A stretch of DNA of 64,000 nt. Origin: Galbibacter kalidii. Lineage in GTDB: Bacteria > Bacteroidota > Bacteroidia > Flavobacteriales > Flavobacteriaceae. This document shows positions 17,608-27,067 of this stretch, in pieces. The position numbers and the translations under genes were made by a program. Location: NCBI RefSeq assembly GCF_026241135.1, contig NZ_JAPFGA010000014.1, positions 80,849 through 144,848 on the forward strand. Reading direction: 5' to 3'. Below the pieces are notes generated by a model. That model ran no database searches. It saw nothing but the letters and a program-made list of their open reading frames with translations, and was not told the origin of the DNA. The stretch's first letter is position 1, and each line of letters starts with the position of its first letter.

Positions 17608-18741
17608 TTAACTGGAGCCTAAATGAGACTTAACCTGCTTTAAATATTGAGTAGGTGAAAGACCGGTGACCTTTTTAAAGTTACGGTTGAATGTGGTCTT
17701 TGAGTTAAAACCACAATCATATGCGATGGAAAGTATTGTGAATTTTTGATTGTCAGGACGTGATATCTCATGTTTGAATTGCTCTATCCGATGTCTGTTG
17801 ATATAGTCGAAAAAGTTTCGTTGTTCCTTAGTGTTGATGATTTGGGAAAGTGTATTGGGATGAACTTGCAATTTTTCAGCCAGATCATTTAAACCAAGGT
17901 AAGGATTTAGAAAGGGTTTCTCCTCTTGCATTATTTGTGTCAAATTCTCATATATTGCGTCTGCCTGTGAGTACGATAGATTTGATTTTTCGTATTTGTT
18001 TTTTTTAGATGTACTGATTCTCTCTTCAATATTATTTTGAATTGATTGAATGATGGGCTTATCTCTAACAAATTTGGTGGGATTGGTAAAAATCCCCACT
18101 TGCTTTATCCCAAAAAAACCGATAAAAAATACATAAACGACAATAGCCCCAAATATGACCTCGTCTGTTCCAAAAATAACCAACAACCAAATAATGCCAG
18201 ATCCTAATATCAGATAACGAAGCCAAGACAAATTGATTTTTTCAGTGTTTGAAAAGAGATTTGTAATGTTTTTCTTGTGTCGATATAATTTTTGTAATGA
18301 CACAAGGGTATATCCAATCCCTGAAATAATGATTGCGACAAACAAAATGATCAACAATACTTCAAAACCGGCTCCTTTGTTATCATATGTGTTTATTTTG
18401 TCATGATAAGGTAATATGAAAAAAGGGTGTAAAGTACATAGTCCTACAAAATAGGGAACAAAGTGCAACGCCATTTTTGCTTTTAGCCTTTCTTTTTGAG
18501 TTAGGGCTGTAACATATAAAAATATAAATGACCCATGCAGTAAAGGCATGGGAAGATCAAACCCTAAAAGGTAAGGAAATTGACGGTATTGCTTGGTGAT
18601 ATATAGGTTGAACATAAACAAATGAACCCCTGAAATAAGGAGCCATAAAGCCAGTATTTTATCCGCTTGACTTTTGTCCTTTTTTGTCAAAAGGATAACA
18701 CATAAAAATAAGGAAATGATAACTCCAACAGTATACAACAT
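17608..18741 (-). CDS. AraC-family regulator with N-terminal membrane domain
   Basis: A 377-residue protein with two parts. Residues 1 to about 225 contain seven or so hydrophobic helices (starting MLYTVGVIISLFLCVILL). The last 100 residues form an AraC double helix-turn-helix: LNDLAEKLQVHPNTLSQIIN, then ILSIAYDCGFNSKTTFNRNF and FKKVTGLSPTQYLKQ. Membrane-anchored AraC regulators of this kind are common in Flavobacteriaceae and are thought to sense a signal at the inner membrane. Copy B of the dispersed repeat lies 100 bases upstream. The target genes are unknown; the neighbouring minus-strand genes are candidates. Confidence 0.9.
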   Translation of the reverse strand: MLYTVGVIISLFLCVILLTKKDKSQADKILALWLLISGVHLFMFNLYITKQYRQFPYLLGFDLPMPLLHGSFIFLYVTALTQKERLKAKMALHFVPYFVGLCTLHPFFILPYHDKINTYDNKGAGFEVLLIILFVAIIISGIGYTLVSLQKLYRHKKNITNLFSNTEKINLSWLRYLILGSGIIWLLVIFGTDEVIFGAIVVYVFFIGFFGIKQVGIFTNPTKFVRDKPIIQSIQNNIEERISTSKKNKYEKSNLSYSQADAIYENLTQIMQEEKPFLNPYLGLNDLAEKLQVHPNTLSQIINTKEQRNFFDYINRHRIEQFKHEISRPDNQKFTILSIAYDCGFNSKTTFNRNFKKVTGLSPTQYLKQVKSHLGSS

Positions 18742-19043
18742 ATTGTTTATTGTGCTTTTCTAAAGATATCAGTAGAGCTATTTTTATCATAAACTCCTGT
18801 ACCAAACTTGTCCAGATAACACTATCCTAGATTGTATGTTTTGTTAGTATCCCAACTCGGGGATTTGTTACACACTTTTAATCCTTAAAATTCGGATTAA
18901 AAGCCTATTGAAGTTAAATGACTACGTAAAAACCCAGATGTTTCAAAAGCTCAGTAGCAATTATCATATTTTCTTAACAATCGTCAATTTTCACATGATT
19001 TCTTTTATCTATTTTTGAAAGACAAAAAATAAAAATTACAAAA
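18742..19043. other. Intergenic region with repeat B
   Basis: A 302-base divergent spacer between the AraC-type gene (minus) and the broken DUF4386 gene (plus). It holds copy B of the dispersed repeat at 18841-18919; nothing else is clearly recognisable. Confidence 0.6.
18841..18919. repeat. Dispersed intergenic repeat, copy B
   Basis: Shares TTGTTAGTAT, TTGTTACAC and the palindrome TTTTAATCC-TTAAAATTC-GGATTAAAA with copy A, and also the trailing AAGTTAAA. It lies 100 bases upstream of the minus-strand AraC-type gene. Confidence 0.75.
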
Positions 19044-19545
19044 ATGTCAAACACTTATCTCGCTCGACTATCCGGCTTAGTGTATTTAATATTTATTCTA
19101 ACCGGTATCTATGGTCTTGTCTACGTGCCTTCGACACTTTTTGATTGGGAAAACCCTGCTTTAATAGCAAACAACATACTTGATAATGAATTGACTTTCA
19201 GGCTTGCTGTCACAGCTGAAATTGTTTGCCTTATCTGCTTTATTTTTTTGCCCTACTACTATACAAACTGTTATCACCTGTCAATAAAAATATGGCGGTA
19301 TTGATGATCGCTCTTTCCATTTCAAGTATTCCGATGACGCTAACGCATGTGGCAAAGCATGTCGATGTATTAAAAACCAGGAATACTTGAACGCCTCAAC
19401 TACAGAATTTATTCAGGCTAATGTTATGCTCAAACTTGCTTTTTTTAATAATGGCGTTTTGGTATCAAATATATTTTGAGGTTTATGGTTATTACCTTTT
19501 GGTTTTTGACTGTTGGTGCCAGGCCAAGTATTTTAAAGAGAAAGA
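19044..19545 (+). pseudogene. Broken DUF4386 family membrane protein gene
   Basis: The first 86 codons (SNTYLARLSGLVYLIFILTG) match the start of DUF4386 proteins, but the frame ends early at 19304. The expected continuation is found in other frames: LYKLLSPVNKNMAVLMIALS followed by SSIPMTLTHVAKHVDVLK from about 19261, then NASTTEFIQANVMLKLAF, and finally a FEGLWLLPFGF-like end near 19480. At least three frame changes are needed, so the gene is dead. It is a relative of the intact gene at 15245-15952 and sits next to a dead Crp-type gene. Confidence 0.8.
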
Positions 19546-19546
19546 A

Positions 19547-20002
19547 TTAATCCCCTGAAGGTTTCATCTTAGTGTCTATCCTTTTCTTGATTCTACTAAG
19601 TGATTCAGATGTATATCCTAAAAAACTCGCCAAATGTTGTTGAGAAACACGTTGAACCAAATCAGGTCGCTTTTCGAGTAGCATTTGGTATCGCTCTAAT
19701 GGATTACAATGTATATAAGCTAAAAGTCTCATGGGTTTGTTTAAAAATGTCTTCGGTTAAAATTCTGCATAGGGATTCAAATCGAGGATATTTTTGGATA
19801 AATTCGGCATCATCGGGTCTGAAATATGCAACATAAATTGTTGAATCTTCAAGACATTCCAGATAATATGCAGATTTTGGGTCTTCAACATAGAATAAAA
19901 CAGATTTTTCTTTTCCGTCATTGGAAAAATCTTTACTATTCTGGAAATTAATTCATTTTGCATATCTTTTTCATTTTTCTTCTTGTCATTACACGAAAAC
20001 AT
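19547..20002 (-). pseudogene. Broken Crp/Fnr-family regulator gene
   Basis: The pieces are in two or more frames. LISRIVKIFPMTEK begins the protein. KSVLFYVEDPKSAYYLECLE continues in a shifted frame, then FESLCRILTEDIFKQTHETF, and the C-terminal helix-turn-helix is back in the first frame (RVSQQHLASFLGYTSESLSR followed by IKK). The early part of the cyclic-nucleotide-binding domain is also shortened. The order and the QQHLASFLGYTSESLSRIK motif identify a Bacteroidota Crp/Fnr regulator. Copy C of the dispersed repeat lies about 40 bases upstream of its start. Confidence 0.8.
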
Positions 20003-20043
20003 CCCGATAAATTACCGGGAACACTCCATCTATATTTTATAAT

Positions 20044-20124
20044 CTGTTAGTATCCTGACCTATGAATTTGTTACATTGTTTATTCCTTAAAATATACGGG
20101 GTAAAAGCTTAGGAGGAGTAAGAG
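20044..20124. repeat. Dispersed intergenic repeat, copy C (diverged)
   Basis: Keeps CTGTTAGTATCCTGACC, TTTGTTACA and TTCCTTAAAAT but has lost much of the palindrome found in A and B, ending GGGGTAAAAGCTTAGGAGG. It lies between the ECF sigma gene and the dead Crp-type gene. Confidence 0.6.
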
Positions 20125-20126
20125 AC

Positions 20127-20152
20127 CACGCGAGAAGACTCGCGCGGTAGCG
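20127..20152. repeat. GC-rich inverted repeat after the ECF42-like sigma gene
   Basis: ACCACGCGAG-AAGA-CTCGCGCGGT forms a strong stem. It lies just beyond the minus-strand stop codon at 20161 but has no T run, so it may be a transcript-stabilising hairpin rather than a full terminator. Confidence 0.5.
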
Positions 20153-20160
20153 GAGGATCC

Positions 20161-21414
20161 TTATTGCATATTGCCTTTTGCTTTCAATTGCTCAATTTCC
20201 CTTTTGATGGTTTGTTTTTCAGTTTTGGATTTTGTCAATTGAATAGCTTGCTCATAATGGTCAATCGCTTTGTCAATAACTAATTCTGCATACAAATACC
20301 CCAATAATTTATGATAATAATTGCTTTCGGTCAGGTTCAACTTTTCAGCTTCGATAATGGCTTTTTCACATCCGTAAACTTTGGCAAAAGCAAATGTTCT
20401 ATTCAATGCAATCACAGGCGAATATTCTATTTGGATCAGTTGATTGTACAATTGCAAAATGTGCTGCCATTTGTTTTTATCAACAGGCGTTGTATGCCAA
20501 TAGGCTATCCCTGCCTCGAGGTGAAATTTGGAAATGTCATTCCCTGTACAAGCATTCACTAAATAATAATTGCCTTTTTCAATCAGTGATTTGTCCCATA
20601 GGTTTTTATCCTGTTCATCAAAAAGAATGGTTTCTCCTTTGTCGTTTGTCCTCGCTTCAAGCCGTGAACTTTGGAAGCACATTAAAGCAAGTAAGGCATT
20701 TGTCTGTGGTGTATTGGTTAATGGATTTTCTGTAAGTATCAAAGTAAGTCGGACAGCTTCCGAACAGAGTTCTTTCCTGATTAACTGATTATTAGTTTTT
20801 GAAAAGTAACCTTCATTAAACAGCAAGTACAATGTTCTTAAAACCGTATCTGATCTTGATTTTATTTCTGTTTCACTTAATGATTTGATTTTAAAATTGT
20901 CGTTGCAAAGATTATTCCTGGCCCTTAGCAGGCGTTTTTTTATGGTTTCGGTTTTGGATAGGAAAGCATTGGCGATTTCCTCTACACTGAAACCACATAA
21001 AACCTTAAGCGCCAAAGCAATCTGACTCTCGGTAGAATTAGCAGGATTGCAAACCGCAAAAATCATTGCCAATTGACTATCCGCAATGTTTTGATTGCTA
21101 AATTCGAAGTCCTTTTCTTTCTCAAGTTCTTTCGGTTTTAAGACATCTTTGATTTTCGTTTCAAAAACAGAAATGTGTTTGAAATAATCTTTGGTTTTGT
21201 TCTTTGCTACCGTATAAAGCCAAGCCGTTGGATGATCAGGAACACCATTAATTGCCCAATTTTCAGAAGCTTTCAGAAATGTGTCGCTTGCGATATCTTC
21301 GGCAATTTCAATGTGTTTTAAACCAAAATGACGGCATAAAACAGCCGTCATTTTTGCATATTCCTGTCGGAATAAATGTGGTAAAAGTTCCTTATGTAAT
21401 TGTTTATTTCCCAA
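20161..21414 (-). CDS. ECF sigma factor of the ECF42 type (long C-terminal extension)
   Basis: A 417-residue sigma factor. The N-terminal part has region 2 (IAEDIASDTFLKASENW, then HPTAWLYTVAKNKTKDYF) and region 4 (ALKVLCGFSVEEIANAFLS). The last 230 residues form the tetratricopeptide-like extension typical of ECF42 (LYLLFNEGYFSK; ALNRTFAFAKVYGCEKAIIEA). The gene is directly preceded by a YCII/DGPF protein gene on the same strand with two bases between them, which is the standard ECF42 neighbourhood. These sigma factors have no anti-sigma protein; the C-terminal extension is needed for activity in studied members. Confidence 0.93.
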   Translation of the reverse strand: MGNKQLHKELLPHLFRQEYAKMTAVLCRHFGLKHIEIAEDIASDTFLKASENWAINGVPDHPTAWLYTVAKNKTKDYFKHISVFETKIKDVLKPKELEKEKDFEFSNQNIADSQLAMIFAVCNPANSTESQIALALKVLCGFSVEEIANAFLSKTETIKKRLLRARNNLCNDNFKIKSLSETEIKSRSDTVLRTLYLLFNEGYFSKTNNQLIRKELCSEAVRLTLILTENPLTNTPQTNALLALMCFQSSRLEARTNDKGETILFDEQDKNLWDKSLIEKGNYYLVNACTGNDISKFHLEAGIAYWHTTPVDKNKWQHILQLYNQLIQIEYSPVIALNRTFAFAKVYGCEKAIIEAEKLNLTESNYYHKLLGYLYAELVIDKAIDHYEQAIQLTKSKTEKQTIKREIEQLKAKGNMQ

Positions 21415-21416
21415 TA

Positions 21417-21758
21417 CTAATCACGTTTCATAACTTCCCGAACTTCAATATTGCCACCGATTTTGAAAATCGGGTTTTCTTGTGCCATTTCAACTGCTTC
21501 ATCAATCGTTTCGGCTTTTACCACAATATAACCACTGATAAATTCCTTGATTTCGGTGTAAGGACCGTCCGTTACCACATTGTCGGGTTTTACGGTTTTG
21601 GCACTTCCCGGAACGGGCAAAAGGGTATTTCCCTTGTCCACCAACTTGTTTTGTGCTGCAATGCTTCCCAGCCAGTTCATCCGTTCCTGCATTTGTTCAG
21701 GCGATGGTTTAAAGTCGGTAATGTCTTTTAGTCTGAAGATTAATGCAAATTCTTTCAT
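21417..21758 (-). CDS. YCII-related (DGPF) protein, ECF42 partner
   Basis: A 113-residue protein of the YCII-related family with the signature VVTDGPYTEIKEFISGY and the C-terminal EIREV-like strand. Proteins of this type are almost always encoded beside ECF42 sigma factors and are thought to be among their targets; the chemical role is unknown. It lies immediately upstream of the sigma gene on the same strand. Confidence 0.9.
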   Translation of the reverse strand: MKEFALIFRLKDITDFKPSPEQMQERMNWLGSIAAQNKLVDKGNTLLPVPGSAKTVKPDNVVTDGPYTEIKEFISGYIVVKAETIDEAVEMAQENPIFKIGGNIEVREVMKRD

Positions 21759-21822
21759 TTTGATTGTTTTTTAAATTCACCCTAATGACGATCGGCATAT
21801 ACAAATGGGGACAACTTTTGCT

Positions 21823-22176
21823 TTATTTCTTATTATTAGTGTTGTTTTCTGTCACTCTATATTTCACAATTCTTTCAATTAGTTCGTAGGGCATTGGTTT
21901 GTCAAGTGGAAATTGGACTGAACCTTTGCCATGTTTATATTTTGAAAGTTCGTCTTTAAATTCACTGTGCCCAGTCGGTGTGGCATAAAATCCTATATGA
22001 TTTTTATATGCAGCAAAGTAGACCAGTGGTTTCCCGTGAATCTTATAACCGGGCATGCCATAAGAAATTTTTTCTTCGGCTTCCGGGGCGTTGTCCTTTA
22101 TCAACTTTCGCATGTTTCGTAAAATGCCTTGAACATTTTCTGGAAATTGCTCAATGTATTTTTCTATTTCATCCAT
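21823..22176 (-). CDS. DUF1801 (YdhG/YdeI-like) protein
   Basis: About 117 residues with the family pattern: EEKISYGMPGYKIHGKPLVYF, then HIGFYATPTG and GKGSVQFPLDKPMPYELI. The fold is related to YdhG/frataxin-like domains; the cellular role is not established, despite the name iron chaperone sometimes used. The start is taken at MDEIEKYIEQFPE (22176); an in-frame ATG at 22215 would add 13 unlikely residues. Confidence 0.85.
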   Translation of the reverse strand: MDEIEKYIEQFPENVQGILRNMRKLIKDNAPEAEEKISYGMPGYKIHGKPLVYFAAYKNHIGFYATPTGHSEFKDELSKYKHGKGSVQFPLDKPMPYELIERIVKYRVTENNTNNKK

Positions 22177-22306
22177 TTTGTCGTTTTTTAAGCTAACACA
22201 CAACTCGTTACACAAACACTAAAATTACAGATTTTCATTCGACTTCAGAAAAACTTATTGTTAGCCGATTAACATTTCTCTATAATTTCCAATGAAAAAA
22301 ATAATG

Positions 22307-22314
22307 TACATTTG
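22307..22314 (+). promoter_or_regulatory. Putative -7 element of the ECF sigma gene at 22327
   Basis: TACATTTG matches TAnnTTTG. A transcript starting about seven bases beyond it would begin near 22321, leaving almost no leader before the TTG (22327) or GTG (22333) start, so the message may be leaderless. Confidence 0.5.
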
Positions 22315-22326
22315 ATATAAAATAAA

Positions 22327-22893
22327 TTGCTTGTGCCCAAAAACAAACTAAATCCTTCCAATTGGGTAGATCTGTATGCAGACTACCTTTTTAACTATAC
22401 CATCACTAGAGTAAACGATTCCGTTGTCGCTGAAGATTTGGTACAGGAGACCTTTTTGGCAGGATTGAAATCGGCCGCTAACTATAAAGGGGATGCCGCA
22501 GAACGCACCTGGTTGATCTCTATCCTGAAAAGAAAAATAATTGATTATTACCGCAAGATCAATTCAAAAAAAGGAAAAGCCGAAATAAAAATGGGCTATT
22601 CCAACAAGGAAGATGGGGAAGGCGATTGGCTTGAAGACCATATAGCCGATCCTTTTGATATTAATGCGGAAGACGCCATGCAAAATGAAGAACTGGGCTT
22701 AGCAATTCAGGAATGTGTTATGAAACTTCCCGAAAAACAAGCCAAAGTATTCACTATGAAAACGGTACAAGGTATAGATACCGAAGATATTTGTAAAGAA
22801 TTGAATATCACTCCGTCTAATTTATGGGTGATCGTTCATCGCGCCAGAACTGCTTTGATGGACTGTTTAGAAAATAATTGGTTTAAAAAATGA
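22327..22893 (+). CDS. ECF-type RNA polymerase sigma factor
   Basis: About 188 residues. Region 2 is DYLFNYTITRVNDSVVAEDL then VQETFLAGLKSAANY and WLISILKRKIIDYYRK; region 4 is LPEKQAKVFTMKTVQGI then ICKELNITPSNLWVIVHRAR. An in-frame TAA just upstream (22318) means the start is TTG at 22327 or GTG at 22333. The stop overlaps the start of a small cysteine protein gene (ATGA), so translation is probably coupled; the small protein is a candidate regulator of this sigma. Confidence 0.9.
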   Translation: MLVPKNKLNPSNWVDLYADYLFNYTITRVNDSVVAEDLVQETFLAGLKSAANYKGDAAERTWLISILKRKIIDYYRKINSKKGKAEIKMGYSNKEDGEGDWLEDHIADPFDINAEDAMQNEELGLAIQECVMKLPEKQAKVFTMKTVQGIDTEDICKELNITPSNLWVIVHRARTALMDCLENNWFKK

Positions 22894-23147
22894 GTAGCAT
22901 AAAAAAGTACTTCTTAATCTCTTGTGAGGAAGCAAAACAGATTTGTGACAAAATGCAGTATGGAGAAGCTACATTTTGGGAAAAGATGAAGTTAAAATTC
23001 CGACTGATGTGGTGCGACACCACCAAATCGTATTCCGAAAAAAACGGAAAGCTCACAAAATTGTGTAACGAAGCCAAGCTGAAATCATTGGACGCACAAA
23101 AAAAGGAGGAGATGAAAAAGAAAATAAGTACAGGTACAGAAGTTTAA
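22890..23147 (+). CDS. Small cysteine-containing protein, possible anti-sigma factor
   Basis: An 85-residue protein starting SSIKKYFLISCEEAKQICDK, with a Cys-x6-Cys pair (residues 12 and 19) and a third Cys in LMWCDTTKSYSEKNGKL. It overlaps the sigma gene by four bases. The size, the cysteines at the start of helices and the place after an ECF sigma suggest a reduced zinc-finger anti-sigma (zf-HC2-like), but the canonical H-x3-C-x2-C is not present. I recall relatives of this protein being labelled glycine dehydrogenase in databases, probably an error from nearby gcvP; it has nothing of that enzyme. Confidence 0.65.
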   Translation: MSSIKKYFLISCEEAKQICDKMQYGEATFWEKMKLKFRLMWCDTTKSYSEKNGKLTKLCNEAKLKSLDAQKKEEMKKKISTGTEV

Positions 23148-23959
23148 ACAAAAAGTAAGAGAAGTCCCCACCAAAGCAAAGGAATACTTTCCACAAAAAA
23201 ACTAGAATAATAATCCGATTGCTCTTTTCGAGCAAACCCAATCAACAACAGACTCACAAGCCCTACACCCCACTCCACTAACTTTTCATTCAGGGTTAAA
23301 TCATTTTTAAAAAACGTAAGCAAACAGAACAGGGTCACTAAAAAAGCCCCTAAGAATTTTACATTTTTGACCCCCATCACCTGCGGAAGTGTTAGTAGCC
23401 ATTTTTCATCGGTTTTCAGGTCTCTTATTTCAAACGGGATCATTATGGCGACAATAAAAATAAAACGCTGTAATAATTCCAAATAGACTTCTCTACCTAT
23501 CGATATTTCAGCATTTAGCGCCGGCAGTAAAACCGTAGAGATCGACCAGGTCAACCCGACGATATAGATTTTCATTCCTTTTAGACTTCGGAAATTTCTC
23601 TTACTGCTTATTGCAGGAACCACATAAAAAAAGGCCAATAAGACAAGTACGCCCACAGCTATTAAGGTAGCCTTATTCAGTTGGAACATATAATAAACCG
23701 CAATAATGAAACAGGCACCACTAAAAAATTGAATTGCCCTATAATATTTATTCGAGACAAAGATGTAATACTTGGCATGCGGACTGTATTTTATAAAACC
23801 GTACTCAACTATGGTTCCAAAAAACAAGGCATAACTAATGGCTTCGTCATAAGGCAGATCAAAATTGGACAAGCTCACCCTCACTAGCGCATAAACAGCC
23901 AAGGCTACTTGAACACTTGAATCCAAATAAAAATCGAAAAGCCACTTCAACTGTTTCAT
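23144..23959 (-). CDS. UbiA-like polytopic membrane protein
   Basis: A 271-residue membrane protein with about eight hydrophobic helices. FEIRDLKTDEKWLLTLPQVM resembles the second aspartate-rich motif of UbiA prenyltransferases (D-x3-D), and the helix layout fits. The first motif N/D-x2-x-D is weak (DFYLDSSVQ near residue 10). It may prenylate an aromatic acceptor or be a non-catalytic relative. It meets the sigma/small-protein operon tail to tail with a 4-base overlap. Confidence 0.65.
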   Translation of the reverse strand: MKQLKWLFDFYLDSSVQVALAVYALVRVSLSNFDLPYDEAISYALFFGTIVEYGFIKYSPHAKYYIFVSNKYYRAIQFFSGACFIIAVYYMFQLNKATLIAVGVLVLLAFFYVVPAISSKRNFRSLKGMKIYIVGLTWSISTVLLPALNAEISIGREVYLELLQRFIFIVAIMIPFEIRDLKTDEKWLLTLPQVMGVKNVKFLGAFLVTLFCLLTFFKNDLTLNEKLVEWGVGLVSLLLIGFARKEQSDYYSSFFVESIPLLWWGLLLLFV

Positions 23960-24122
23960 ATCAATAAAATAATCAGTGAAAATCTAATTCGTTCACAGAC
24001 TGTGTAAAACTTTAGTTAAAACCCTTTCAAAAGTACTTTTTTAAACAAAACGATATCAATTTTTCATTGCAAATACATACAAGTACGATTAAAAAGGGAT
24101 TCCCTCTCACCGATTTAACAAA

Positions 24123-24156
24123 TTGTTTTTTTAGAGAGGAATAATATGTACTTTTG
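24123..24156 (+). promoter_or_regulatory. Promoter of gcvP
   Basis: TTG at 24123-24125 and TACTTTTG at 24149-24156 (a full match to TAnnTTTG) are spaced by 23 bases and lie just before the gcvP ATG at 24187. Confidence 0.6.
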
Positions 24157-24186
24157 CGCAAATTATAACATTTTTAGACGCTTACA

Positions 24187-27036
24187 ATGAGAACAGATTC
24201 TTTTGTTACAAGGCATATTGGCCCTCAACAAGATGATTTAGGCACCATGTTCAAAACCATCGGTGTTAAAAATATGGATGAACTTCTATACGAAACATTC
24301 CCTGACGGAATTCGTTTAAGATCAGACCTTGATCTTCCGGAAGCAATGACTGAGCACGAATATTTGATTCATTTAAAGCAACTGGCCAGTAAGAACAAAA
24401 TTTATAAAACATATATAGGTTTAGGTTATCACGAATCCATCACACCATCGGTGATACAAAGAAACATCTTGGAAAATCCGGGATGGTATACCGCCTATAC
24501 ACCTTATCAAGCTGAAATTGCACAAGGGAGGCTGGAAGCACTTTTGAACTTCCAAACCATGATCTCCGATCTTACCGGGATGGAACTCGCCAACGCTTCC
24601 TTGTTGGATGAAAGTACCGCTGCTGCTGAGGCCATGACCATGCTCTATAGCGTTAGAAGCCGTGATCAGAAAAAGAACAACATCAATAAATTTTTCGTTT
24701 CCGAAGAAGTATTACCGCAAACCCTTTCTGTCTTAAAATCACACGCAGAACCGCATGGTATCGAATTGGTAGTTGGTGATCATACTTCATTCAATTTTTC
24801 AACAGACTTCTACGGAGTATTTTTACAATATCCGGGGAAATACGGAGCTGTTTTCAACTATGCTGAATTTGTTTCAGAAGCCAATAAAAACAACATCAAA
24901 GTTGCAGTTGCGGCAGACATCCTGAGTTTAGTCAACTTAACCCCTCCGGGAGAATTTGGTGCTGAAGTGGTTGTAGGTACTACGCAACGTTTTGGTATTC
25001 CTTTAGGATATGGTGGACCACACGCTGCTTATTTTGCCACAAAAGCAGCTTACAAGCGTAATATTCCGGGTAGGATTATTGGAATCACCAAGGATATGGA
25101 TGGTAACCAAGCCTTAAGAATGGCATTGCAAACCCGGGAGCAACACATTAAGAGAGACAGAGCTACATCAAACATCTGTACCGCTCAGGTATTATTGGCC
25201 GTTATGGCAGGGATGTATGCCGTTTACCACGGACCTAAAGGCTTAAAATACATTGCGGACAAAGTACATCATTCTACTGTTGCTTTGGCCAATGCTTTAG
25301 CTGAATTGGGTTATGAACAATTAAACGAATCTTATTTTGACACTCTTTTGGTCAAGGCAGATGCCCAACAAGTGAAAAACATCGCTGAGCTTCAGGAAGT
25401 CAATTTCTTATATATTGAAGACGACAAAGTAGCTATCTCACTCAACGAAGCTACTACTTTGGAAGACCTCAACACCATTGTTCAAATTTTTGCTGATGCC
25501 GCCGGAAAAGATACTGTAAAAATCGACCGTCTGGCAGAAAACAAAGCTATTTTGAACGGAACTACCCGTGTTTCCCCATTTTTGGAACACGAGGTTTTCA
25601 ACGCATACCATTCTGAAACAGCTTTGATGCGATACATCAAGAAACTGGAACGCAAAGACCTCTCTTTAAACCACTCTATGATCTCATTGGGTTCTTGTAC
25701 GATGAAATTGAATGCCGCTTCAGAAATGCTGCCGATCAGCTGGCCTGAATGGGGAAATATCCACCCTTTTGCTCCGGTTGAACAAGCTGCCGGTTATCAC
25801 GAGGTCTTGAAAACACTTGAAGAACAATTAAACGTTATTACCGGTTTCACCGGAACTTCACTACAGCCTAACTCGGGAGCACAGGGAGAATACAGCGGAC
25901 TAATGGCCATAAGGGCTTATCACAAAGCCAACGGACAAGGACATAGAAACATCTGTTTGATCCCTGCTTCTGCACACGGAACCAATCCGGCTTCAGCGGT
26001 ATTGGCAGGTATGAAAGTAGTGGTAACCAAAACCGATGAAAGAGGAAATATCGATGTTGACGATCTCCGCGAAAAAGCTGAATTGCACAAAGAAAATCTT
26101 TCCTCATTGATGGTTACTTATCCATCCACGCACGGAGTTTTTGAATCCTCTATCAAAGAAATTACGCAGATTATCCACGACAATGGCGGACAAGTATATA
26201 TGGATGGTGCCAATATGAACGCACAGGTTGGATTGACCAATCCGGCAACGATTGGAGCCGATGTTTGTCATTTGAACTTGCACAAAACCTTTGCCATTCC
26301 ACACGGTGGTGGTGGACCGGGAGTTGGACCCATCTGTGTTGCTGAACATCTGGTAAAATTCTTACCGTCTAATCCAGTGATAGAAACAGGAGGTAGCGAA
26401 GCTATTGAAGCTATTTCTGCCGCTCCATGGGGAAGTGCTTTGGTCTGTGTTATCTCTTACGGATATATTAAAATGTTGGGGGCTGCCGGTTTAAAACAAG
26501 TAACCAGCACAGCCATTTTAAACGCAAACTACATTAAAAGCAGGCTTAATGGTTCGTTTGAAGTTTTATATACCGGAGAAAAAGGAAGGGCTGCCCACGA
26601 AATGATCATTGACTGTAGACCGTTTAAAGCCAAAGGCATTGAAGTAACCGACATCGCCAAGCGATTGATCGACTACGGATTCCACGCACCTACGGTTTCT
26701 TTCCCAGTTGCAGGTACTTTGATGATCGAGCCTACGGAAAGTGAAAGTCTTGCTGAATTGGATCGTTTTTGTGACGCCTTGATCGCGATCAAAAATGAAA
26801 TTGACGAATTACCGGAAGACAGCACCAACAACGTACTGAAAAATGCTCCGCATACATTAAAAATGCTTACCGCAACAGATTGGCCGTTCTCTTATTCCAG
26901 AGAAAAAGCGGCTTATCCACTTGAACATATCGCTGAAAACAAATTCTGGCCTACCGTAAGACGTGTAGATGAAGCCTATGGCGATCGTAATTTAATGTGT
27001 ACCTGTGCTCCTATCGAGGATTATATAGAAGCATAA
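24187..27036 (+). CDS. gcvP: Glycine dehydrogenase (aminomethyl-transferring), P protein
   Basis: The decarboxylating PLP enzyme of the glycine cleavage system, as a single 949-residue chain (homodimer type). [13 protein letters not shown] opens the protein. The C-terminal half contains the cofactor site [20 protein letters not shown], where Lys700 should bind PLP, and the glycine-rich loop that follows. [20 protein letters not shown] is another family landmark. It works with the H, T and L proteins, which are not in this window. It is a single-gene unit with its own promoter. Confidence 0.97.
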   Translation: MRTDSFVTRHIGPQQDDLGTMFKTIGVKNMDELLYETFPDGIRLRSDLDLPEAMTEHEYLIHLKQLASKNKIYKTYIGLGYHESITPSVIQRNILENPGWYTAYTPYQAEIAQGRLEALLNFQTMISDLTGMELANASLLDESTAAAEAMTMLYSVRSRDQKKNNINKFFVSEEVLPQTLSVLKSHAEPHGIELVVGDHTSFNFSTDFYGVFLQYPGKYGAVFNYAEFVSEANKNNIKVAVAADILSLVNLTPPGEFGAEVVVGTTQRFGIPLGYGGPHAAYFATKAAYKRNIPGRIIGITKDMDGNQALRMALQTREQHIKRDRATSNICTAQVLLAVMAGMYAVYHGPKGLKYIADKVHHSTVALANALAELGYEQLNESYFDTLLVKADAQQVKNIAELQEVNFLYIEDDKVAISLNEATTLEDLNTIVQIFADAAGKDTVKIDRLAENKAILNGTTRVSPFLEHEVFNAYHSETALMRYIKKLERKDLSLNHSMISLGSCTMKLNAASEMLPISWPEWGNIHPFAPVEQAAGYHEVLKTLEEQLNVITGFTGTSLQPNSGAQGEYSGLMAIRAYHKANGQGHRNICLIPASAHGTNPASAVLAGMKVVVTKTDERGNIDVDDLREKAELHKENLSSLMVTYPSTHGVFESSIKEITQIIHDNGGQVYMDGANMNAQVGLTNPATIGADVCHLNLHKTFAIPHGGGGPGVGPICVAEHLVKFLPSNPVIETGGSEAIEAISAAPWGSALVCVISYGYIKMLGAAGLKQVTSTAILNANYIKSRLNGSFEVLYTGEKGRAAHEMIIDCRPFKAKGIEVTDIAKRLIDYGFHAPTVSFPVAGTLMIEPTESESLAELDRFCDALIAIKNEIDELPEDSTNNVLKNAPHTLKMLTATDWPFSYSREKAAYPLEHIAENKFWPTVRRVDEAYGDRNLMCTCAPIEDYIEA

Positions 27037-27067
27037 ACTTAGCAAACTCTATAACATCAGAACTAAG

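Noticed and set aside
19757..20002. 81-codon minus-strand frame as an independent small gene
   Set aside because: A parallel frame gives clear Crp/Fnr sequence, so this is one piece of a frameshifted pseudogene.
16752..20124. Idea that the three dispersed repeats are integron attC sites
   Set aside because: The copies lack the GTTRRRY and RYYYAAC ends, copy B is not at the 3' end of a minus-strand gene, and no integron integrase is present.
22890..23147. Labelling the small protein as glycine dehydrogenase
   Set aside because: It is 85 residues with no PLP site; the real glycine dehydrogenase is gcvP at 24187-27036.
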